A DNA stretch of 5,845 bases from Calditrichota bacterium (GTDB lineage Bacteria; Zhuqueibacterota; Zhuqueibacteria; Residuimicrobiales; Krinioviventaceae). The stretch covers positions 1 to 5,845 of the forward strand of contig RPQV01000240.1 of NCBI GenBank assembly GCA_003818595.1. Direction: 5' to 3'. A program made the position numbers and the translations under genes. Under the pieces are notes generated by a model. It had not been told where the DNA came from, searched no databases, and saw nothing but the letters and a program-made list of their open reading frames with translations. Each line of letters starts with the position of its first letter. Position 1 is the first letter of the stretch. Shown here piece after piece: positions 1 to 4,976 of this stretch.

Positions 1-1183
1 CGGTTATCGCTGAGCGAAACTCCTGGCCGCTTTCCCAACATTTCATTGCATGATCTTGAACAATCTGATACGCCTGTTCTCTTGCCATTCCATTTTCAGT
101 GAGCGCCAAAAGCACAGCCTGGGAAAAGATGAGTCCTTTGGTCAACTGCAGATTTCGGAGCATATTCTCGGGATATACGACCAGATCCTTTAAGAGGCGG
201 GTCAAGCGGGCCAATGCATAGTCAACAAGAATGGTGCTGTCCGGGAAAATAATCCGCTCCACCGAAGAGTGGCTGATATCGCGCTCATGCCACAGCGCCA
301 CATTCTCCATGGCCGCCTGCGCATTCGCCCGCAACAGTCGAGCAATGCCTGTCAGATTCTCACTGGCAATGGGATTGCGCTTATGCGGCATCGCCGAGGA
401 TCCCTTCTGCCCTTTGCTGAACGGCTCTTCTGCCTCCAAGACCTCTGTCCGTTGTAAATGGCGTATTTCGATGGCGATTTTTTCAATCGTACAGCCGATC
501 AGAGCCAGCGCATTCATATAATCGGCGTGTACATCGCGTTGAATGACCTGGGTGGAAATGGGCGTTGAATCCAGATCGAGTTTGCGGCAGACAATATCCT
601 GCACGCGAGGATCGATAAAGGCATAGGTGCCCACCGCGCCGGAGATCATTCCTCGCGCGGCAGCGTGTGCAGCCGACTGAAAACGCTGCACGTTTCTGGT
701 CATTTCATCATACCATAAGGCCATTTTAAGACCGAACGTGGTCGGTTCCGCATGGATTCCATGACTACGTCCGATGCAGACCGTCCACTTGTACAGAAGC
801 GCCTGCCGCTTCAGCACCTGCTGCAGTTCCTGCAGGTCCTGGACGATGATGTTCGCCGCTGTGCGCAATTGACAGGCGAAGGCTGTATCCAGCAAGTCGG
901 AGGAGGTCATTCCCAAATGAATATACCTTGACTCTGCGCCCACACTTTCAGCCACGTTGGTTAAAAAGGCGATGACGTCATGTTTGACCTGGGCTTCAAT
1001 CGTTAAAATTCGGTCTACTTGAAATGCTGCTTTTTCCTGGATCCGCTGAACAGCTTCGAGGGGTATCCGACCCAACTCTGCCTGAGCCTCGCAGACTGCA
1101 ATCTCAACGGCAAGCCAAGTTCGGAATTTATTCTCCTCGCTCCAGACAGAGCCCATTTCTTGACGAGTATATCGCTCAATCAT
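1..1183 (-). CDS. purB: Adenylosuccinate lyase, C-terminus cut by window edge
   Basis: PurB acts twice in the cytoplasmic purine pathway: it splits SAICAR to AICAR plus fumarate, and adenylosuccinate to AMP plus fumarate. I translated 394 codons without a stop from the ATG at 1183 to the window edge. The protein opens MIERYTRQEMGSVWSEENKF, very like the Bacillus-type enzyme. The superfamily signature GSSAMPHKRNP lies at residues 261-271 and carries the catalytic serine (262 or 263) on its flexible loop. The other active-site histidines are visible as H68 (VKHDVIAF) and H141 (GRSHGIHAEPTTFG). WHERDISHSS at 298-307 is also typical. Family members are about 430 residues, so roughly 35-40 C-terminal residues lie outside the window. 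An AAAAGG ribosome site sits 5 bases before the ATG and begins on the last base of the htrA stop codon, so translation is probably coupled to htrA. No key residue is missing and the assignment is very secure. Confidence 0.97.
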   Translation of the reverse strand, partial: MIERYTRQEMGSVWSEENKFRTWLAVEIAVCEAQAELGRIPLEAVQRIQEKAAFQVDRILTIEAQVKHDVIAFLTNVAESVGAESRYIHLGMTSSDLLDTAFACQLRTAANIIVQDLQELQQVLKRQALLYKWTVCIGRSHGIHAEPTTFGLKMALWYDEMTRNVQRFQSAAHAAARGMISGAVGTYAFIDPRVQDIVCRKLDLDSTPISTQVIQRDVHADYMNALALIGCTIEKIAIEIRHLQRTEVLEAEEPFSKGQKGSSAMPHKRNPIASENLTGIARLLRANAQAAMENVALWHERDISHSSVERIIFPDSTILVDYALARLTRLLKDLVVYPENMLRNLQLTKGLIFSQAVLLALTENGMAREQAYQIVQDHAMKCWESGQEFRSAIT

Positions 1184-1188
1184 AAATA

Positions 1189-1194
1189 CCTTTT
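1189..1194 (-). promoter_or_regulatory. purB ribosome binding site overlapping htrA stop codon
   Basis: On the minus strand the junction reads TGAAAAGG-TATTT-ATG. The AAAAGG site begins with the final A of the htrA TGA stop and lies 5 bases before the purB ATG. This fixes the purB start and implies that ribosomes ending htrA could reinitiate on purB. Confidence 0.75.
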
Positions 1195-2384
1195 CAGTAA
1201 GTAACCTCAGCTCTATAGACCTGACGATTGCGGAATACCTTGAGCAGAATGGTATCACCTTTTTGGGGAGTGATCTCTTTTTTTAGCCGCTCGATATCTG
1301 ACGTTGACTTGATGGTTTTGCCGTTAATCTCGATGATCACGTCTTCCGTCTCGAGTCCGGCTTCCGCCCAGGCGCTCCCCCGCTCAACATTGGTCACAAT
1401 GGTGCCCTGCGTCGAATTCATGCGCAGATAAAAGGCGATCATCGGAGTGACATCTTCAAACTGAATCTGAGTCCAGATGTTTCGTTGAATCGAACCGAAT
1501 TTTAACAAATCGGCGAGAACGGTTTTAACCCGGTTGATGGGAATGGCGAATCCCAAGCCGATATTTGCGCCGATATCTGAGCTCACTGAATAAATGATGG
1601 TATTGATTCCGATCACCTGGCCATAACTGTTGACCAGGGGTCCGCCGCTGTTTCCCGAATTAATCGCCGCGTCAGTTTGAATCATGTCCTGATAAAAGCG
1701 ATCACTCTCGTCTTTGGAAAAATCTTGTCCTACCGCACTGATGACGCCGACGGTGACCGTCGGTTTGGCTGATAAATCGAATAGACCAAATGGGTTACCG
1801 ACAGCAATCGACCATTCACCGATGATGACGTCATCTGAATTGCCAAAGGTGACAAAAGGGAAATCTCTGCCTGAAATCTTGATCACCGCAATATCTGTTT
1901 TATAATCTTCGCCGATGATCTCCGCATCAAACTTTTCGCCACCGGGAAGCGTCACCACAATTTTATCAGCATTATCGATGACGTGCTGGTTGGTGAGGAT
2001 GTGTCCTTGTTCGCTGAATAAGAATCCTGATCCAAGACCATGCACCTCGCGCATGACCTTATCATAAGGATAAAAATGACGGAAAAAGGGATCGTTCATA
2101 AAGGGATTGGTTCGGTAAACCTGCTGCACCTGTGTAACATTGACGCTGACCACAGCCGGACTCACCCGCGCGACCGCGCGCGTGATGGCATTCTCGCGGG
2201 AATTTTCAATATCATCCTGCATCGAGCCTGAATCATTCTGCGCTTCCGCTGAAGCTATCCTCATTTGAGGTGAAGTTGCACCATCGTTCGCTGATTTTTC
2301 GCCGCTCGGGGCGCAAATCGTAAAAAACAGCGCGGCGAACGCTATGCCCAAAAGAAAGGGCATAACACTTTTCTTTTTCCACAT
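1194..2384 (-). CDS. HtrA/DegS-type serine protease with signal anchor and one PDZ domain
   Basis: This is a trypsin-fold (S1C) HtrA protease, a family that degrades or senses misfolded proteins in the cell envelope. From the ATG at 2384 it has 396 residues. Residues 1-8 are basic (MWKKKSVM) and about 9-26 are hydrophobic, forming a signal peptide or anchor. A polar linker follows to about residue 60. The protease domain has the catalytic triad H134 (LTNQHVIDNA), D164 (YKTDIAVIKI) and S246 (INSGNSGGPL), with an HtrA-type NPFMNDPFFRHFY segment before it. Residues from about 305 to the end form a single PDZ domain, which is the DegS/HtrA2 layout rather than DegP with two. The frame stays open 21 codons further up to 2447, inside tal. 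I chose 2384 because the hydrophobic N-terminus starts there and an AGAGG site lies 10 bases before it. No lipobox cysteine is present (FTIC has Ile at -1). Family assignment is firm; whether it is a free chaperone-protease or a stress-signalling protease is not decidable here. Confidence 0.94.
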   Translation of the reverse strand: MWKKKSVMPFLLGIAFAALFFTICAPSGEKSANDGATSPQMRIASAEAQNDSGSMQDDIENSRENAITRAVARVSPAVVSVNVTQVQQVYRTNPFMNDPFFRHFYPYDKVMREVHGLGSGFLFSEQGHILTNQHVIDNADKIVVTLPGGEKFDAEIIGEDYKTDIAVIKISGRDFPFVTFGNSDDVIIGEWSIAVGNPFGLFDLSAKPTVTVGVISAVGQDFSKDESDRFYQDMIQTDAAINSGNSGGPLVNSYGQVIGINTIIYSVSSDIGANIGLGFAIPINRVKTVLADLLKFGSIQRNIWTQIQFEDVTPMIAFYLRMNSTQGTIVTNVERGSAWAEAGLETEDVIIEINGKTIKSTSDIERLKKEITPQKGDTILLKVFRNRQVYRAEVTY

Positions 2385-2391
2385 GTAATCT

Positions 2392-3051
2392 TTACCTCTG
2401 CTGTTCACGACCTTTGACTTTATCCCAGTCCTGCATAAAGGCTGCAATACCCGAATCGGTCAATGGATGCTTGGCGAGTTTGTCGATGACTGAGAACGGA
2501 ATGGTGGCGATATGAGCGCCGATCAGCGCCGCATCGAGCACATGCAGGACGCCGCGAATACTGGCGACAATAATTTCCGTGAGGAATCCATAGTTTTCGA
2601 AAATCGTGAGAATCTGCTGGATCAATTCCATTCCCTCGTGTCCGGCGTCGTCAAGTCGGCCGACAAACGGGCATACAAATGAAGCGCCGGCTTTGGCTGC
2701 CAGGAGAGCCTGGAGCGGACTGAAGACCAGCGTCACGTTCGTGCGGATTCCCTCGCTTTCGAGTTGTTTGACGGCCATCAGACCCTCTTTGGTGCAGGGG
2801 ATTTTGACCACGATATTTTTATGAATAGCGGCAAGGTCTCTGCCTTCAGCGATAATTTCCGTCGCTGTTATGCCGACCGTTTCCGCGCATACCGGACCGT
2901 CGACGGCGCCGCAAATGGCTTGATAAATCTCTGCTGCTGATCCTTTTTCTTTTGCAAGCAGAGTCGGGTTGGTGGTGACGCCGTCGCAAACACCCAGAGC
3001 GACAGCCTGCTGAATTTCAGCGACATTTGCTGAATCGATAAAGAATTTCAC
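2392..3051 (-). CDS. tal: Short (TalC/FSA-family) transaldolase, GTG start
   Basis: This 219-residue protein belongs to the small TIM-barrel family that contains bacterial TalC transaldolases and fructose-6-phosphate aldolases. Transaldolase moves a dihydroxyacetone unit between sugar phosphates in the non-oxidative pentose phosphate pathway. The Schiff-base lysine is K83 in NIVVKIPCT. D6 (FFIDSAN) and VTTNPTLLAKE (25-35) are also family-typical. Two positions known to separate the activities favour transaldolase: E57 in CAETVG, where E. coli FsaA has Gln59, and F129 in CPFVGR, where FsaA has Tyr131. The start is GTG at 3051, set by an AAAGGA site 5 bases upstream and by the canonical MKFFIDSAN opening. 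The overlapping ATG at 3053 is in another frame and meets TGA at once. The gene lies 30 bases after truA and 7 bases before htrA. Family is certain; substrate preference is inferred from two residues. Confidence 0.94.
   Translation of the reverse strand: MKFFIDSANVAEIQQAVALGVCDGVTTNPTLLAKEKGSAAEIYQAICGAVDGPVCAETVGITATEIIAEGRDLAAIHKNIVVKIPCTKEGLMAVKQLESEGIRTNVTLVFSPLQALLAAKAGASFVCPFVGRLDDAGHEGMELIQQILTIFENYGFLTEIIVASIRGVLHVLDAALIGAHIATIPFSVIDKLAKHPLTDSGIAAFMQDWDKVKGREQQR
2395..2399 (-). promoter_or_regulatory. htrA ribosome binding site inside the tal 3' end
   Basis: AGAGG on the minus strand falls in the last codons of tal, directly before its TAA stop (2392-2394), and ends 10 bases before the htrA ATG at 2384. 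The spacing is slightly long. It still supports 2384 over the longer reading frame beginning at 2447, and it suggests coupling to tal translation. Confidence 0.6.
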
Positions 3052-3056
3052 ATTTG

Positions 3057-3062
3057 TCCTTT
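3057..3062 (-). promoter_or_regulatory. tal ribosome binding site that decides a GTG start
   Basis: AAAGGA on the minus strand lies 5 bases upstream of GTG at 3051. No in-frame ATG, GTG or TTG occurs in the seven codons upstream that I checked, and the GTG gives the standard N-terminus of the family. Confidence 0.7.
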
Positions 3063-3063
3063 C

Positions 3064-3081
3064 TGGATTTTATCCAAATCC
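3064..3081 (-). other. Possible pair of alternative small hairpins between truA and tal
   Basis: In the 30-base truA-tal gap the minus strand can form GGATTT/AAATCC (6 pairs, 5-base loop, 3065-3081) or TGGAT/ATCCA (5 pairs, 3-base loop, 3064-3076). The two share bases and exclude each other. The element ends 1 base before the tal ribosome site. It is AT-rich and weak, has no T-tract and is not a terminator. It could shape access to the tal start, or it may be chance. Confidence 0.25.
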
Positions 3082-3810
3082 TCAATATTCGACTTGCACT
3101 AAAAACAGACCCAATGCCGGCGCCGTCGCACCTGCTTCTCGACGATCACCGCCATTTAATATCTCATCCAAGGGTTTTGATTCTCTACTCGGATCACCCA
3201 TCGCCACCATACTCCCCACCAGAATTCTGACCATATTATGAAGAAATCGATTGGCGCAGATTTCAAAAATCATCAGGTCGTTTGTTTTATTCCAAGACGC
3301 GTAACGAACATCGCAAAGGTAATGCTCGCGATCGGGCTGGTTACGACAAAATCCGGAAAAATCATGTGTTCCGAGAATGGTGCGGCACGAATCCTGCATC
3401 ACCTGAAGGTCCAATGGATTCCAATAATACCATGCATAGTGACGTCCGACCGCCTGTTGCCGTTTGGCGATATAGTAACGATAAGTTCTGGCTTTGGCTG
3501 AATATCGGGCGTTAAAGTCCGCATCGACTTCTTCTGCTGAAATGATTCGCACATCATGCGGCAATCTTGAATTACCGCCTCGGATAAAAGCCTGCAGCGG
3601 GAGCTGGCTGTTTGTTTTAAAATTGATCACCTGACCCAGCGCATGAACACCGGCGTCTGTTCTGCCGGCCGCCGTCAGGCTGATTTTTTCCTCGGTGAGC
3701 ATTAAAAGAGAATGCTCCACTTCAGCCTGCACGGTCCGTTCTTGTGCCTGGCGCTGCCAGCCGCAAAAATCAGTTCCATCGTATTCAATTATTAGTTTTA
3801 AATTACGCAT
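3082..3810 (-). CDS. truA: tRNA pseudouridine(38-40) synthase TruA
   Basis: TruA converts uridines 38, 39 and 40 in the anticodon arm of many tRNAs to pseudouridine. The 242-residue protein is near the lower end of the usual bacterial length (about 245-270) but complete. It opens MRNLKLIIEYDGTDFCGWQR, the standard start. The catalytic aspartate is D52 in AAGRTDAGVHALGQV, and the conserved tyrosine is probably Y110 in ARTYRYYI. Later family motifs are GTHDFSGF (147-154), NRFLHNMVR (187-195) and the APALGLFL end (about 230-237). The ATG at 3810 has no clear Shine-Dalgarno sequence: the preceding bases on the minus strand are TTCTCTGCAGTTT. The start is therefore set by homology. It follows ecfT by 50 bases, as in the ecfT-truA pair of many Firmicutes, and precedes tal by 30 bases. 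Function is very secure. Confidence 0.96.
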   Translation of the reverse strand: MRNLKLIIEYDGTDFCGWQRQAQERTVQAEVEHSLLMLTEEKISLTAAGRTDAGVHALGQVINFKTNSQLPLQAFIRGGNSRLPHDVRIISAEEVDADFNARYSAKARTYRYYIAKRQQAVGRHYAWYYWNPLDLQVMQDSCRTILGTHDFSGFCRNQPDREHYLCDVRYASWNKTNDLMIFEICANRFLHNMVRILVGSMVAMGDPSRESKPLDEILNGGDRREAGATAPALGLFLVQVEY

Positions 3811-3860
3811 AAACTGCAGAGAATCAAAATCAAATTCATGTCAGCCGCATCGTGGATTTA

Positions 3861-4676
3861 TCATCTGAAAAGCAATGCAGCAGGTATCAAGAGCAGAGAA
3901 ACGAACAAAATCAGTATATCAGCCGTTCTGAAGGAAAGTGAAAAGTAACTGGTACGTCCTTCTCCTCCTGTATAGCAGCGTGAATCCATTGCCATCGCCA
4001 ATTCGTCTGCTCTTCGAAATGCGGAAAAAAAGAGCGGCAGGATCAAAGGAACGATATTTTTCACCCGATTCAGCAGACTCCCTTCGAACGAAACGCCCCG
4101 CGAAAGCTGAGCATTTTTGATGCGTTGCGCTTCCTCGAGCAGGGTGGGGATGAAGCGGAGTGACAGAGTCAGCATCATCACAATTTCATGGACCGGAATT
4201 TTGAATCTTTTCAACGGCTTTAGCAATCGTTCCAAACCGTCCGTCAATTCAACAGGAGAGGTTGTCAAGGTCAATAATGCAGCGATGATGATCAGCAGAA
4301 AAAGACGACATGAATACACCGCTCCCAGCCGAATTCCCTCTGCGGTGATGGTCCAGTCAAAATAGGGTATTCGGAGAATGACTCGGCCCTGGGTTAAAAA
4401 CATATGTACGAGCAACGTCAGCAAAAACAACCAAATAAAGGGACGGACATTTCGCAGAACCAGAAAGAGGGGAAGCCGAGAAGCATAGATGAAAATAATG
4501 GTTACGACGAAAAAAAGCAGCAGGGGTAAGGTTCGGAAAGAGACGAGCAAACCGGTCATCAAACTCAGCACGCTGATCAACTTGGTTCGTGGGTCCAGCC
4601 GATGAAAAAAGGAATCTAGAGGAAAATACTGGCCGAGACTAATATCATTTAGAAATGGCATGCCGTTCACACCCAT
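3861..4676 (-). CDS. ecfT: Energy-coupling factor transporter membrane subunit EcfT
   Basis: EcfT is the membrane scaffold of ECF importers. It joins two ATPases (EcfA1 and EcfA2, or CbiO-type) to a substrate-binding S component for vitamins or metals. The protein shows the EcfT start motif FFHRLDPRTKL at 23-33 and hydrophobic segments near 33-65, 79-95, 118-138, 205-222 and 251-269. Two cytoplasmic coupling sites match the ARG motifs that contact the ATPases: NAQLSRG (188-194, key R193) and AMDSRCYTGGEGR (229-241, key R233). Ala-Arg-Gly is relaxed to SRG and SRC, but both arginines remain. The substrate cannot be told. No ATPase or S-component gene is in the window, and this is the first gene of its operon. 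Two starts are possible: ATG 4676 (271 residues, no ribosome site) or ATG 4661 (266 residues, opening MPFLNDISLGQYFP, with a weak GGGTG 8 bases upstream). The shorter form matches the length of family N-termini better; the longer bound is given. Confidence 0.93.
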   Translation of the reverse strand: MGVNGMPFLNDISLGQYFPLDSFFHRLDPRTKLISVLSLMTGLLVSFRTLPLLLFFVVTIIFIYASRLPLFLVLRNVRPFIWLFLLTLLVHMFLTQGRVILRIPYFDWTITAEGIRLGAVYSCRLFLLIIIAALLTLTTSPVELTDGLERLLKPLKRFKIPVHEIVMMLTLSLRFIPTLLEEAQRIKNAQLSRGVSFEGSLLNRVKNIVPLILPLFFSAFRRADELAMAMDSRCYTGGEGRTSYFSLSFRTADILILFVSLLLIPAALLFR

Positions 4677-4770
4677 TTATTGGACGAGAAGTGAAAAATC
4701 AACCAACTGCCTGCAGCGTTTCCGCATACGACTACCATCAGGAAAAATTGATGAATATTCAATAACAATA

Positions 4771-4799
4771 AATATAATCATCATCGTCTAAAAATACAA
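4771..4799 (-). promoter_or_regulatory. Candidate sigma70-type promoter for the ecfT operon
   Basis: On the minus strand TTGTAT (4799-4794) is followed after 17 bases by TATATT (4776-4771). The -10 box matches consensus at 5 of 6 positions and the -35 box at only 3 of 6. The implied start near 4764 gives a leader of about 90-100 bases. The surrounding DNA is very AT-rich, so a chance match is possible. Confidence 0.4.
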
Positions 4800-4862
4800 T
4801 AAAAAGCCGTACGAGTTCATGACCGTTCAAATGTCCTCCCCACTTGGTCAATTGATTTTTGC

Positions 4863-4891
4863 TTGACCTTTAATCTATTTTTCCCTAATAT
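4863..4891 (+). promoter_or_regulatory. Strong sigma70-type promoter for the OPT gene
   Basis: TTGACC at 4863-4868 and TAATAT at 4886-4891 are separated by exactly 17 bases. Each box matches the housekeeping consensus at 5 (TTGACA) and 4 to 5 (TATAAT) positions. Transcription would begin near 4897, giving an untranslated leader of about 80 bases. The orientation and distance fit the downstream gene. Confidence 0.65.
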
Positions 4892-4931
4892 CACGCAGGC
4901 TTGGATTGATGCCCTTTTTTTCAGCAACGAC

Positions 4932-4955
4932 CTGATTAATACCATTATTAAACAG
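4932..4955. repeat. Near-palindrome in the OPT gene leader, possible operator or hairpin
   Basis: The arms CTGATTAATA (4932-4941) and TATTAAACAG (4946-4955) are inverted copies with 9 of 10 positions complementary and a 4-base spacer CCAT. The element lies between the predicted transcription start and the ribosome site, 21 bases before the ATG. It is sized like a dimeric repressor operator. In RNA it could form an AU-rich stem with one A-A mismatch. No T-tract follows, so it is not a terminator. Confidence 0.5.
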
Positions 4956-4964
4956 CCTAAACGC

Positions 4965-4969
4965 AGAGG
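4965..4969 (+). promoter_or_regulatory. OPT gene ribosome binding site
   Basis: AGAGG lies 7 bases before the ATG at 4977, which is optimal spacing. It favours that start over the in-frame ATG four codons later at 4989. Confidence 0.75.
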
Positions 4970-4976
4970 TACTGTT

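Larger units (their letters stand above)
4677..4976. promoter_or_regulatory. Divergent intergenic control region
   Basis: This 300-base AT-rich stretch separates the leftward ecfT operon from the rightward OPT gene. I see no credible gene in it. It holds a strong rightward promoter (4863-4891), a weaker leftward promoter (4771-4799), a near-palindrome in the OPT leader (4932-4955), a spaced inverted repeat touching the rightward -35 box (4846-4868) and a perfect 10-base palindrome TGAATATTCA (4752-4761). A perfect TATAAT also lies on the plus strand at 4773-4778, with TTGATG 19 bases upstream; that spacing is poor. Confidence 0.7.

Noticed and set aside
231..521. Plus-strand open frame of 96 codons inside purB
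   Set aside because: It is antisense to highly conserved PurB active-site sequence and its translation resembles no protein I know.
2385..2447. Upstream extension of htrA by 21 codons into tal
   Set aside because: The extension encodes polar residues antecedent to an obvious signal-type N-terminus, overlaps the conserved tal 3' end, and the ribosome site fits the ATG at 2384 instead.
3238..3515. Two overlapping plus-strand open frames inside truA
   Set aside because: Both are antisense to conserved TruA sequence and are explained by the real gene in the other strand.
3811..3860. Possible terminator or internal promoter between ecfT and truA
   Set aside because: No stable stem followed by a T-tract is visible on either strand and no paired -35/-10 boxes with proper spacing were found.
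4752..4761. Perfect palindrome TGAATATTCA
   Set aside because: It is only 10 bases long in very AT-rich DNA, with no symmetric extension, so it is likely chance; noted only as part of the intergenic description.
4677..4764. Possible riboswitch in the ecfT leader, including a GCG-GAAA-CGC mini-hairpin at 4716-4725
   Set aside because: The hairpin has only three pairs. I could not recognise a thiamine, cobalamin, folate or other known vitamin riboswitch core in the leader of about 90 bases.
4814..4829. Direct repeat GTTCA-N5-GTTCA upstream of the OPT promoter
   Set aside because: Two five-base copies one helical turn apart are too short to distinguish from chance without comparative data.
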